In this document: piece by piece, positions 1 through 8,806 of the stretch
Layout: the number at the start of each line of letters is the position of its first letter
Numbering within the stretch: the first letter of the stretch is position 1
DNA from: Bradyrhizobium roseum
Lineage (GTDB): Bacteria; Pseudomonadota; Alphaproteobacteria; Rhizobiales; Xanthobacteraceae
Reading direction: 5' to 3'
Length of the DNA: 64,000 nt
Assembly (NCBI RefSeq): GCF_030413175.1
Contig: NZ_CP129212.1
Coordinates: forward strand, 620,001 to 684,000
Translations under genes and position numbers: made by a program
The notes under the pieces: model-generated
Seen by the model: only the letters and a program-made list of their open reading frames with translations
Database searches by the model: none
Told to the model about the DNA's origin: nothing

Positions 1-840
1 GACGTGGATACCTACGCGGCGGCCGTCCGGCTCGATGCGCACCTAGCCGGATTGGGCAGGCAAGCGGCTTCGGAAGGCCTTGCCACGGCGGTCATCGTCG
101 GCGCCGGGTTTACGGGCATCGAAGTCGCAACAGAGATGCCAGGCAAACTCGAAAAGGCGGGCCTCTCCGGCACCCGGCGCGTCATTCTCGTCGATCCTAA
201 CGCCGTCGTGGGCGCGACGATCGGCGAGCAGGCACGCCCGATCGTCAGCGAAGCGTTGGCGGCGCTGGGCGTTGAAACGCGGCTCAACGTAACGGTCACA
301 TCCGTCGATGCAAGCAGCGTTACGCTGAGCTCCGGTGAAATGATCCCGACGCGGACGGTCGTGTGGTGCGCGGGCATGAGGGCAAGCCCCGTGGCCCAGA
401 CGTTGGCGGTCGAGCGGGACCGGCTTGGTCGCCTCCATGTGGATCATTTCATGCGCGTTGCCGGTGCGGCAAACGTCTTTGCCGCCGGCGACGTGGCTTC
501 CTGCGTCGTGGACGGGGAACATTCCAGCGTAATGTCCTGCCAGTTCGCAAGACCGATGGGCCGCTTCGCCGGGAATAACGTGGTGGCCGATTTGCTTGGA
601 CAGCCGATGCTGCCCCTCGACATCGATTGGTATGTGACGGTGCTCGATCTCGGAGCCTGGGGAGCGGTTTATACCGTCGGATGGGACCGACAGCTGTCCG
701 CCTACGGCGCCAGCGCGAAGGCGACCAAGCAAACGATCAACCAGCAGCGAATCTATCCACCCAGGAATGGAGTGCGTGCGGACCTTCTGGCTGCCGCCGC
801 ACCGACGGTGCAGAAGCCGCCGCCGACGGCGCGTCGATAG
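1..840 (+). CDS. FAD/NAD(P)-dependent oxidoreductase, C-terminal part (5' end outside window)
   Basis: The frame is open from the first base and already matches the family at residue 1, so the start lies upstream; the GTG at position 4 is not a convincing start. A Rossmann nucleotide-binding motif (VGAGFTGIEVATEM) lies near residue 35, a VVWCAGM strand near 120, and the second FAD-binding signature NVFAAGDVA near 158. This is the layout of type II NADH dehydrogenase-like flavoproteins that pass electrons from NAD(P)H to quinone or a small acceptor. The tail after residue 225 is Ala/Pro-rich and shows no membrane helix. The gene converges on the next one with about 40 bp between stop codons. 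The family is clear; the electron acceptor is not. Confidence 0.8.
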   Translation, partial: DVDTYAAAVRLDAHLAGLGRQAASEGLATAVIVGAGFTGIEVATEMPGKLEKAGLSGTRRVILVDPNAVVGATIGEQARPIVSEALAALGVETRLNVTVTSVDASSVTLSSGEMIPTRTVVWCAGMRASPVAQTLAVERDRLGRLHVDHFMRVAGAANVFAAGDVASCVVDGEHSSVMSCQFARPMGRFAGNNVVADLLGQPMLPLDIDWYVTVLDLGAWGAVYTVGWDRQLSAYGASAKATKQTINQQRIYPPRNGVRADLLAAAAPTVQKPPPTARR

Positions 841-879
841 TTGGCCGCGTCGGCCCTGCGTGCCGGACGGGTCGCCGGT

Positions 880-2091
880 TCACGTACCCCGCAGCAGTTC
901 GCTGATCACGTTCAACTGGTTGTCGCGAAACTCGACCATGTAGCCGTCGCGGATCGGACGATAATCCGTCGGCGAGGTATTGAGCGTGATGCCGGGCAGC
1001 AGCATCGAGAGCGGGACGTTCTTGAGATTTGCGGCCTGCGCCATGATGTTGGCGCGGCTGAGATCGTTCTTGCACTGCTCCAGCACCACGACCAGCGCCT
1101 GGGCGACCATATAGCCATATCCCGCGGCAAAGTTGCCCGGATCCACATTCGGCAACCGCGCCTTCATGAAGTCGGCATAGCCAAGGAGCCCGGGGTCCTT
1201 GGTATCCTGGCTATAGGGTTTCAACGCCACGACCGACATGATCCCGGTCGATGCCTCGGCGCCGGCCGGCACGAACACCGTATCCTTGTTGGCGCAGCCG
1301 GAGGAGATGAAGCGCATCGGCCGCCAGCCGGTCTCATACGCCTTGCGGACCGCCTGGGCGCAGGCGCGCGGCGTCACGCTGTAGATCAGGAAGACATCGG
1401 CCTTGGTGTTGGCGAGTGTGAGGATCTGCGAGTCCACCGTGGGGTCGGCGACCTCGAAGCTCGACGCCATCGCGATCGCCTTGTCGGCGTCGGGGCCGAG
1501 CGCTTCCTTTACGCCGCGCAGATAGTCCTTTCCGGCATCGTCGTTCTGGTAAAGGATCGCAAAGCGGGCATTGGGATTCCTCGACCGCGCATAGCGGACT
1601 TCGATGCCGGCTTCCTCGACGTAATTGGGCGCCCACGGCAGCGCCATCAGCCAGGGCTGCGTCGCCGGCTCGTTCCATTTCGACGCCGAGCTGATCAGGA
1701 ACAGATGCGGCACTTTGGCGCCGTTGAGATATTTCGCCGTCGCCGAACTCGGCGCAGTGCCCATGGTGCCGAACATGAAGGCGACGTTGTCGCTCTCGAC
1801 CAGCCGGCGCGTGGCCTCGACCGTCTTCGGCGGCGAAAAGCCGTCGTCGAGCGAGATCATGTTGAGCTTGCGCCCGTTGACGCCGCCCTTCTCGTTGATC
1901 ATGTCGAAATAGGCCGCGAACACCTTGCCGGTGACGCTGAGCGCCGACGCCGGGCCGCTGTACGGCATGATGTTGCCGAATTTGATCTCAGTATCGGTAA
2001 TGCCGGGTTGCTGGGCGTTCGCTTTGGTCGCAATGCCCAGGGCGAGCAGTGCGGAAAGAAGCGCCGGGAGGAATTGGCTCAATCGGATCAC
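880..2091 (-). CDS. ABC transporter periplasmic substrate-binding protein, branched-chain amino acid type
   Basis: A 403-aa type I periplasmic binding protein (LivK-like, Peripla_BP_6). The start is GTG at 2091 with GGGAGG 7 nt upstream on the reverse strand. A signal peptide of about 26 residues ends in the cleavage-like ATKANA-QQ, and the mature protein opens with ITDTEIKFGNIMPYSG, typical of the family. No permease or ATPase gene adjoins it, so it is an orphan binding component that probably borrows a Liv-type permease encoded elsewhere. It is divergent from the acyl-CoA dehydrogenase cluster and shares a roughly 190-bp intergenic region holding two perfect inverted repeats, so co-regulation with that cluster is likely. 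The ligand is unknown; members of this group bind aromatic or aliphatic acids as well as amino acids. Confidence 0.85.
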   Translation of the reverse strand: MIRLSQFLPALLSALLALGIATKANAQQPGITDTEIKFGNIMPYSGPASALSVTGKVFAAYFDMINEKGGVNGRKLNMISLDDGFSPPKTVEATRRLVESDNVAFMFGTMGTAPSSATAKYLNGAKVPHLFLISSASKWNEPATQPWLMALPWAPNYVEEAGIEVRYARSRNPNARFAILYQNDDAGKDYLRGVKEALGPDADKAIAMASSFEVADPTVDSQILTLANTKADVFLIYSVTPRACAQAVRKAYETGWRPMRFISSGCANKDTVFVPAGAEASTGIMSVVALKPYSQDTKDPGLLGYADFMKARLPNVDPGNFAAGYGYMVAQALVVVLEQCKNDLSRANIMAQAANLKNVPLSMLLPGITLNTSPTDYRPIRDGYMVEFRDNQLNVISELLRGT

Positions 2092-2128
2092 GCGTCATCC
2101 TCCCGGCAAATGGCCGATAATGTTGTTA

Positions 2129-2143
2129 TTGGTTTTGAACCAA
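2129..2143. promoter_or_regulatory. Perfect inverted repeat, operator candidate
   Basis: TTGGTT-TTG-AACCAA is a perfect 6-bp inverted repeat with a 3-bp centre. It lies 38 bp upstream of the GTG start of the reverse binding-protein gene, in the divergent region shared with the acyl-CoA dehydrogenase cluster. The position suits an operator of a dimeric repressor. No binding evidence is available. Confidence 0.4.
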
Positions 2144-2169
2144 CGCTAGGGCATGCTCTGCGGGCGGTC

Positions 2170-2193
2170 TTGCGTTCAGTTGCTGGAACGCAA
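2170..2193. promoter_or_regulatory. Perfect 8-bp-arm inverted repeat, operator candidate
   Basis: TTGCGTTC-N8-GAACGCAA has two perfectly complementary 8-bp arms and lies about 90 bp upstream of the first acyl-CoA dehydrogenase start. The arm length and spacing resemble TetR/GntR-type operators. There is no T-run, so it is unlikely to be a terminator. It is the stronger of the two operator candidates in this divergent region. Confidence 0.45.
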
Positions 2194-2281
2194 CCAGGCA
2201 GCGTCGGCGCGATCAAGCCAGCCGCTCAACGCAAGTTTGCGCGAGCCAAATCGGGGCATCGTGATCCCTCGGGAGGAAAGC

Positions 2282-3436
2282 ATGCTGGAGCGCACAAGGG
2301 TGCAGAGCCCGTTCTATACGGCCGAACACGAAGCCTTCCGCGATGTGATGCGCCGCTTCGTGTCGCGCGAGATCGAGCCTTATGCTCACGAATGGGACGA
2401 GGCCGGCGAATTTCCGCGCGAGCTGTATCGCAAAGCGTCCGAAATCGGCCTGTTGGGGCTCGGCTTCCCCGAAGAATTCGGCGGCATGCCGGCCGACCAG
2501 TTCATGAAGATCGTGGCGTCGCAGGAACTGGCGCGCGCCGGCGCCGGCGGCGTCAGTTCGAGCCTGATGAGCCACACCATCGGCTCGCCGCCGATCGCGC
2601 GGGCTGCGCGGCCCGAGGTGAGAGCGCGGGTTCTGCCGCAGGTGCTGTCGGGCGAGAAGATTTCCGCGCTGGCGATCACCGAACCGAGCGGCGGCTCCGA
2701 TGTCGCCAATTTGCGCACCAAGGCGCGGCGCGACGGCGACCATTATGTCGTCAGTGGCGAAAAGACGTTTATCACCTCGGGCATGCGGGCCGATTATCTG
2801 ACCGTTGCGGTGCGCACCGGCGGCGAGGGGCCGGGCGGCGTCAGCATGCTCTTGATCGAAGGCAACACGCCGGGCCTGTCGCGCACGAAACTGAAGAAGA
2901 TGGGCTGGTGGGCGTCGGATACCGCGACGCTGCATTTCGACGCGTGCCGGGTGCCGGTGGAAAACCTGATCGGCGAGGAGGGCCAGGGTTTCAAGATCAT
3001 CATGCATAATTTCAACAGCGAGCGCATGGGCATGGCGGCCAGCTGCACGGCGTTTGCCCGGGTCTGCGTCGAGGAGGCGATTGCCTACGCCAAGGAGCGC
3101 CAGACCTTCGGCAAGCCGATTGCGCAGCACCAGGTGATCCGTCACAAGCTGGTCGACATGGCGCAGAAGGTCGCGGCGTCGCAGGCGATGCTGGAAATGC
3201 TGGCGTGGCGGCTCGGGCAGGGCGAGAGCCCGGTTGCCGAGATCTGCATGATGAAGAACCAAGCCACCCAGACCATGGCGTTCTGCGCCTCCGAAGCCGT
3301 GCAGATCTTCGGCGGCGCCGGTTTCATGCGCGGCGTCAAGGTCGAGCGGATCTACCGCGAGGTCAAGGTCAACGCCATCGGTGGCGGGACGGAAGAGATC
3401 ATGAAGGATCTCGCGTCGCGGCAGATGGGGCTGTGA
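2282..3436 (+). CDS. Acyl-CoA dehydrogenase (first of three)
   Basis: A 384-aa FAD flavoprotein that oxidises an acyl-CoA to the trans-2-enoyl-CoA and passes electrons to ETF. The start is the ATG after GGGAGGAAAGC; the frame stays open upstream but has no homology there. The N-terminal helical domain is followed by ALAITEPSGGSDVANL (FAD/substrate loop, near residue 135) and the C-terminal FAD motif QIFGGAGFMRG. Where MCAD/SCAD enzymes carry the catalytic Glu (YEGT) this protein has IGGGTEEI. A Glu in FNSERMG near residue 245 sits where isovaleryl-CoA and long-chain dehydrogenases carry theirs. It opens the forward catabolic cluster. Chain-length and branching specificity cannot be read from sequence. 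Confidence 0.9.
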   Translation: MLERTRVQSPFYTAEHEAFRDVMRRFVSREIEPYAHEWDEAGEFPRELYRKASEIGLLGLGFPEEFGGMPADQFMKIVASQELARAGAGGVSSSLMSHTIGSPPIARAARPEVRARVLPQVLSGEKISALAITEPSGGSDVANLRTKARRDGDHYVVSGEKTFITSGMRADYLTVAVRTGGEGPGGVSMLLIEGNTPGLSRTKLKKMGWWASDTATLHFDACRVPVENLIGEEGQGFKIIMHNFNSERMGMAASCTAFARVCVEEAIAYAKERQTFGKPIAQHQVIRHKLVDMAQKVAASQAMLEMLAWRLGQGESPVAEICMMKNQATQTMAFCASEAVQIFGGAGFMRGVKVERIYREVKVNAIGGGTEEIMKDLASRQMGL

Positions 3437-3450
3437 CGCGTCGCACGCAC

Positions 3451-3557
3451 CGTCATTCCGGGGCGATGCGAAGCATCGAACCCGGAATCCAACGGGCCGC
3501 AATTGCTGTAGTAAGTTGGATTCCGGGTTCAGCCCTGCGGGCTGCCCCGGAATGACG
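3451..3557. repeat. Palindromic intergenic repeat, CGTCATTCCGGGG family
   Basis: The left arm CGTCATTCCGGGG and right arm CCCCGGAATGACGG flank an inner pair ACCCGGAATCCAAC / GTTGGATTCCGGGTT, giving a long imperfect hairpin of about 107 bp. Related copies lie at 22937 and 36765. It separates two acyl-CoA dehydrogenase genes on the same strand, and its right end contributes the first bases of the downstream Shine-Dalgarno sequence. Confidence 0.85.
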
Positions 3558-3565
3558 GAGGATCA

Positions 3566-4726
<1,161 letters not shown>

Positions 4727-4737
4727 GACTGATATCA

Positions 4738-5949
4738 ATGCTCTATCAGGAGAGCCAGAAGGTCGTCGAACTCAAGCATCGCTTGCGCTCGTTCATGGAC
4801 CGCCACGTCTATCCGAACGAGGAGCGCTACTACCGCGAGGCGGAAGAGCTCGGCCCGTGGAAGGTCTATCCCGTCGTCGAGGAACTCAAGCCAAAGGCCC
4901 GCGACGAGGGCCTATGGAATCTGTTCCTGCCGGAGAGCGAACACGGCGCCGGCCTGACCAACCTCGAATACGCGCCGCTCTGCGAGATCATGGGCCGCTC
5001 GCATCTGGCGCCGGAGCTGTTCAATTGCTCGGCGCCCGACACCGGGAACATGGAAGTGCTGGCGCGCTACGGCACGCGGGAGCATCAGGAACGCTGGCTC
5101 AAGCCGCTGCTGGCAGGCGAAATCCGCTCATGTTTCGCCATGACCGAGCCGGCGGTCGCTTCCAGCGACGCCACCAACATCGAGAGCTCGATCGTTCGCG
5201 ACGGCGATCATTACGTCATCAACGGCCGCAAATGGTACACCACCAACGCGACCGACCCGCGCTGCAAGATCTGCATCTTCATGGGCAAAACCGACCCTGA
5301 CAATCCCGATCGCCACCGCCAGCAGTCGATGATCCTGGTGCCGATGGACACGCCGGGCGTCAAGGTGCTTCGCCCGATCCCGGTGTTCGGATTCTACGGC
5401 GTACCCGACCGCGCCTCGGAAGTCGTGTTCGACAATGTCCGTGTTCCCGCATCCAATATGCTGCTCGGCGAAGGCCGCGGCTTCGAGATCGCGCAGGGGC
5501 GCCTTGGTCCCGGCCGCATCCATCATTGCATGCGTCTGATCGGGCTAGCCGAACGAACGCTGGAAAAGATGTGCATTCGGACCAGAAATCGCGTGGCCTT
5601 TGGCAAGGCGGTGTCAGAACAAACCGTCACCCAGGAGCGGATCGCGGAATCGCGCATCATGATCGAGCAGTCGCGGCTGCTGACCCTGAATGCGGCGTCC
5701 ATGATGGACACCGTCGGCAACCGGGTGGCGAAAGCGGAAATCGCGATGATCAAGGTCGCGGTTCCGAACATGGCCTGCCAGGTCATCGACTGGGCGATCC
5801 AGGCCCATGGCGGCGCGGGCACCGGCAATGATTTCGGGCTGGCCGCGGCCTACGCCACCGCGCGGCTGCTTCGCCTCGCCGACGGCCCGGACGAGGTCCA
5901 CCGCAACCAGATCGCCCGCCTCGAATTGCGCAAGCACAGCAACGCCTGA
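4738..5949 (+). CDS. Acyl-CoA dehydrogenase, ACAD10/11-like (third of three)
   Basis: A 403-aa acyl-CoA dehydrogenase-fold flavoprotein. The ATG at 4738 lies 11 bp after the previous stop; the open frame extends upstream into the preceding gene but only as an overlap. It has the longer N-terminal region ([15 protein letters not shown]) and C-terminal [17 protein letters not shown] seen in the ACAD10/ACAD11 subgroup. [16 protein letters not shown] near residue 135 marks the FAD/substrate loop, and [12 protein letters not shown] replaces the Glu-containing helix of the two upstream enzymes. Its catalytic base is therefore probably the acidic residue in the DGPDEVH segment. It is likely part of the same transcript, acting on a bulky, branched or hydroxylated acyl-CoA; this is inferred from subgroup only. 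Confidence 0.88.
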   Translation: MLYQESQKVVELKHRLRSFMDRHVYPNEERYYREAEELGPWKVYPVVEELKPKARDEGLWNLFLPESEHGAGLTNLEYAPLCEIMGRSHLAPELFNCSAPDTGNMEVLARYGTREHQERWLKPLLAGEIRSCFAMTEPAVASSDATNIESSIVRDGDHYVINGRKWYTTNATDPRCKICIFMGKTDPDNPDRHRQQSMILVPMDTPGVKVLRPIPVFGFYGVPDRASEVVFDNVRVPASNMLLGEGRGFEIAQGRLGPGRIHHCMRLIGLAERTLEKMCIRTRNRVAFGKAVSEQTVTQERIAESRIMIEQSRLLTLNAASMMDTVGNRVAKAEIAMIKVAVPNMACQVIDWAIQAHGGAGTGNDFGLAAAYATARLLRLADGPDEVHRNQIARLELRKHSNA

Positions 5950-5961
5950 AGGGAACTTCCC

Positions 5962-6630
5962 ATGATCACGCTCTATCACTGCGACGGCGCACGCTCGTTC
6001 CGGCCGCTCTGGATGCTGGAAGAGATGGGCTTGCCCTATGAGCTGAAGATGCTGCCGTTCCCGCCGCGGGTGCTGGCCAAGGAATATCTCGCGATCAATC
6101 CGCTCGGCACCATTCCGTTCATGGTCGACGGCGAGACCAAGATGACGGAGTCCTCTGGTATCTGTTATTATCTCGGCACCAAATACGGCCCGACGCCGCT
6201 GGTGGTCGGGATGGACGATCCGGCCTATGGCGCGTTCCTGAACTGGATGTATTTCAGTGACGCCACGCTGACGTTTCCGCAGACGCTGGTGCTGAGATAC
6301 AGCCAGCTCGAACCGGAGGAGCGGCGCAATCCCCAGGTCGCCGGAGATTACGCCAAATGGTTCCTCGGCCGGCTGCGCGCCGTGGAGGCAGCCACCGCCA
6401 ATGGCCAAAACTTGTGCGCCGGGCGCTTTACCGCGGCCGACATCGTTAACGGCTATGCGTTGCGCCTCGCCGGCAATATCGGCCTCGCCAAGGATTTTGG
6501 CCCCAATGTGTCCGCCTATTGGGCCCGGTTGCAGGAACGCGACGGCTACCAGCGCGCGGTTGCGGCCGAACGCGCGGCCGGCATCGCGCAGAACATTGCG
6601 CCGCGGGTGCGTCCTTCACCCGCCCCTTGA
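5962..6630 (+). CDS. Glutathione S-transferase family protein
   Basis: A 222-aa cytosolic GST. The N-terminal thioredoxin-like domain begins MITLYHCDGARSFRPLWMLEE, with the cis-Pro segment GTIPFMVDGE near residue 50 and the GSH gamma-glutamyl-binding TESSGICYYL near 63. The rest is the all-helical C-terminal domain. It starts 12 bp after the third acyl-CoA dehydrogenase, so it belongs to that operon and may detoxify or isomerise a reactive enoyl or maleyl-type intermediate (inferred). The last residues Pro-Ser-Pro-Ala-Pro and the TGA lie inside a palindromic repeat; the same Ser-Pro-Ala-Pro ending appears on the unrelated carboxylase subunit ending at 14015. Confidence 0.87.
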   Translation: MITLYHCDGARSFRPLWMLEEMGLPYELKMLPFPPRVLAKEYLAINPLGTIPFMVDGETKMTESSGICYYLGTKYGPTPLVVGMDDPAYGAFLNWMYFSDATLTFPQTLVLRYSQLEPEERRNPQVAGDYAKWFLGRLRAVEAATANGQNLCAGRFTAADIVNGYALRLAGNIGLAKDFGPNVSAYWARLQERDGYQRAVAAERAAGIAQNIAPRVRPSPAP

Positions 6631-6819
6631 GGGGGCGGGTCGTTACGCATCGAAGATGCGTAACGGGGTGGGGTGACAGTCTCTCCACGCATTTTCTGCT
6701 AGCTGGGCGACGGTGTCTCTACGCCTGCAGAGCATGCGCGGATAGTCTGTCACCCCGCCCCGTCTCACATGGCGCTACGCTCCATGTGAGCCGACCCGCC
6801 CCCTCAAGGGGCGGGTGAA
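6614..6819. repeat. Palindromic repeat element (CACCCGCCCC family), copy A
   Basis: About 206 bp bounded by CTTCACCCGCCCCTTGAGG on the left and CCTCAAGGGGCGGGTGAA on the right, perfectly complementary outer arms. Inner hairpins include TTACGCATC-N-GATGCGTAA and CACATGG-N-CCATGTG. The first 17 bases are coding for the GST tail, and the GC-rich hairpin lies directly on its stop codon, so it may also terminate transcription. A second copy sits at 13999-14168. The rest of the space up to 6928 shows no gene. Confidence 0.9.
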
Positions 6820-6928
6820 CAAGGCGCGCCGGGAAATGACGGCCCTCTTATATCGATGACAGGCCACAAATTTCCGCTATGGTTGTTTCAGTCGCAGCGT
6901 CCAAAGAGTCGCGCGAGGAGGATGCACC

Positions 6929-7750
6929 ATGGACGATATCGGCCACAAATCCGGCCACCTGATGCTGATCACCCCGGAGCGCGTGTTCTACGCGGGGCTG
7001 CTCGGCCGTCCGCGCCAACGCTGCTCGGGCGGGTTCAACATCTACGTCTCGATCGAAGGCGGGCTGTGGCTGACGACGGCCGATGGCCGCGAGAGTTACG
7101 GCGAGATGGTCGCCGTGCTGCCGAATGTCAGGCACACCATCGCCAGCGATCACCGCTCGGTGCTCTCAATCGTGATCGAGCCGGAGAGCATTCGTCCCGG
7201 CGCGCTCGAAGATCTCGCCAAACGTCTGGAAGGGCCGGAAGGCGAGGCGTTCGCCCGCCGCATCCGTGCCGCCTATCTCGAACTGCGCGAACATCACGCC
7301 GGCCGCGAATTCTCCAGCGCCGAGTTCGATACCCTCTGCCTTGGCGAAGCGCTGCCGCCGCGCGACCTCGATGCCCGCGTCGCGCGCGCGATCGTGCAGA
7401 TCGGAAAATTCTCCGGCGAGCCGGTGACGGCGGCGAGCTGCGCCGCGGAGGCGGGGCTGTCGCCGTCGCGCTTCCTGCACCTGTTCAAGGAAGAAACCGG
7501 CATTTCCTTCCGCTCGTTCCGCGCCTGGAAGCGGGCGCGGCATCTGCTGCACTTCGCCAACCAGGACATCAACCTCGCGCATCTGGCGCAGGACATCGGC
7601 TATCCCGACTCCACGCATTTCAGCCACTCGATCCGCCGCTTCTACGGCCTGAAGCCGCGCGCGATCTTTTCAGGCTCGCGGGATCTGGCGATCTATAGCC
7701 ACCGCCGCGCCAGCACCGAGCTTAGCGGGTTGACGCAAGAAGCCGGCTGA
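6929..7750 (+). CDS. AraC-family transcriptional regulator
   Basis: A 273-aa regulator. The ATG is preceded by GAGGAGG. The N-terminal half (about 1-150) looks like a small cupin-type sensing domain (FNIYVSIEGGLWLTT, then MVAVLPNVRHTI). The C-terminal double helix-turn-helix spans about 160-258: AASCAAEAGLSPSRFLHLFKEE is the first HTH, and LAQDIGYPDSTHFSHSIRRFYG with the usual end GLKPRAIF is the second. It sits between the GST and the BKACE gene on the same strand, so it is the obvious candidate regulator of the surrounding cluster. The ligand is unknown. AraC proteins usually bind direct repeats, so the palindromes near 2130-2190 may belong to a different regulator. Confidence 0.88.
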   Translation: MDDIGHKSGHLMLITPERVFYAGLLGRPRQRCSGGFNIYVSIEGGLWLTTADGRESYGEMVAVLPNVRHTIASDHRSVLSIVIEPESIRPGALEDLAKRLEGPEGEAFARRIRAAYLELREHHAGREFSSAEFDTLCLGEALPPRDLDARVARAIVQIGKFSGEPVTAASCAAEAGLSPSRFLHLFKEETGISFRSFRAWKRARHLLHFANQDINLAHLAQDIGYPDSTHFSHSIRRFYGLKPRAIFSGSRDLAIYSHRRASTELSGLTQEAG

Positions 7751-7815
7751 TGCGGGACGCATGATCGCAGCGACATTTCTGCGATCCGTCGCGTCCTGCA
7801 ATCGAAGGCTTCTCC

Positions 7816-8682
7816 ATGGGCGACAAGGCCGTCATCACCTGCGCGCTGAACGGCGTGCTGACCGATCCGAAGCAGCACAACGTGCCGGTGACGCCGGAGC
7901 AGATGGCGCGCGAGGCCAGGGCCGCGTTCAACGCCGGCGCCAGCGTCATGCATGTTCACCTGCGCCAGCAGGAACCGAACAAGGGGCACCTGCCGTCCTG
8001 GGACGTCAACGTCTCGAAAGAGATCCAGCAGGCCATTCGCGAAGCCTGCCCCGGCGTCATCATCAACCACACCACCGGTACGTCAGGCCCGAACTATCAG
8101 GGCGCGCTCGATTGCGTGCGCGAGACGAAGCCCGAGATCGCGGCATGCAACGCCGGCTCGCTGAATTATCTCAAGGTCAAGGCCGACAACACCTGGGCCT
8201 GGCCGCCGATGATGTTCGATAACGCGGTCGAGAAGGTGCAGGACTATCTCGATGTGATGAAGGTCGCGGGCACGAATCCCGAGTTCGAGTGTTTCGACGT
8301 CGGCATCGTGCGTTGCGTGAACATGTATGTGCAGACCGGGATGTATTCCGGTCCGCTGGAGTACAATTTCGTGATGGGCGTGGCCTCCGGCATGCCGGCA
8401 GACCCGGAATTGCTGCCGATCCTGCTCAAGCTGAAACTGCCGCAGGGCCGCTGGCAGGTCACCGCGATCGGCCGCGCCGAAATCTGGCCGCTGCACCAGC
8501 GCTGCGCCGAACTCGGCGGCCATCTGCGCACCGGGCTCGAAGACACCTTCTATCTCGCCAACGGAACCAAGGTGACGTCGAACGGCCAGCTGATCGAGGA
8601 GATCGCCGGCTGTGCGCGTCGCGCCGGCCGCGAGATCGCCAGCCCGGCGGAAGCGCGGCAGATCTTTGGAACCAAGCACTGA
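7816..8682 (+). CDS. Beta-keto acid cleavage enzyme (BKACE, DUF849) family protein
   Basis: A 288-aa TIM-barrel enzyme of the family typified by 3-keto-5-aminohexanoate cleavage enzyme (Kce). Family members condense a beta-keto acid with acetyl-CoA and release acetoacetate plus a shortened acyl-CoA. The zinc-binding HVHLR motif gives His46 and His48, and the HTTGT segment near residue 79 and GLEDTFYL near 242 are family features. Kce itself belongs to lysine fermentation, but none of its partner genes are here. The neighbours (CoA ligase, acyl-CoA dehydrogenases, biotin carboxylase) point to another beta-keto acid. The substrate pocket cannot be assigned by eye. The start follows a weak ribosome-binding site 65 bp after the AraC gene. 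Confidence 0.88.
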   Translation: MGDKAVITCALNGVLTDPKQHNVPVTPEQMAREARAAFNAGASVMHVHLRQQEPNKGHLPSWDVNVSKEIQQAIREACPGVIINHTTGTSGPNYQGALDCVRETKPEIAACNAGSLNYLKVKADNTWAWPPMMFDNAVEKVQDYLDVMKVAGTNPEFECFDVGIVRCVNMYVQTGMYSGPLEYNFVMGVASGMPADPELLPILLKLKLPQGRWQVTAIGRAEIWPLHQRCAELGGHLRTGLEDTFYLANGTKVTSNGQLIEEIAGCARRAGREIASPAEARQIFGTKH

Positions 8683-8695
8683 CATCTGCGCCAGC

Positions 8696-8778
8696 CGTCA
8701 TTGCGAGCGCAGCGAAGCAATCCATGTGCCGCGGCACGAAAGCTGGATTGCTTCGTCGCTTCGCTCCTCGCAATGACG
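8696..8778. repeat. Palindromic repeat, CGTCATTGCGAGCG family
   Basis: CGTCATTGCGAGCG and GCTCCTCGCAATGACG form the outer arms; GCGAAGCAATCCA and TGGATTGCTTCG the inner ones. It lies between the BKACE and acyl-CoA ligase genes on the same strand. Diverged relatives are at 24371-24452, and a truncated one is near 22784-22815. In RNA it would form a long hairpin and could attenuate or stabilise the transcript between the two genes. Confidence 0.85.
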
Positions 8779-8806
8779 CTGGTGTGAGTAATTGGACGAG
8801 GACCAA

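Noticed and set aside
841..3009. A 722-codon open frame on the plus strand
   Set aside because: It is antisense to the binding-protein gene and then out of frame with the acyl-CoA dehydrogenase; its composition (Arg/His/Asp/Gly-rich) is that of a GC-rich shadow frame.
6614..6819. Possible CRISPR array or insertion sequence because of repeated GC-rich arms
   Set aside because: Only one pair of inverted arms, no regularly spaced direct repeats and no transposase; it fits a palindromic intergenic element.
7816..8682. Lysine-fermentation enzyme Kce as the specific function of the DUF849 protein
   Set aside because: No lysine aminomutase, 3,5-diaminohexanoate dehydrogenase or kal gene is nearby; only the family-level call is kept.
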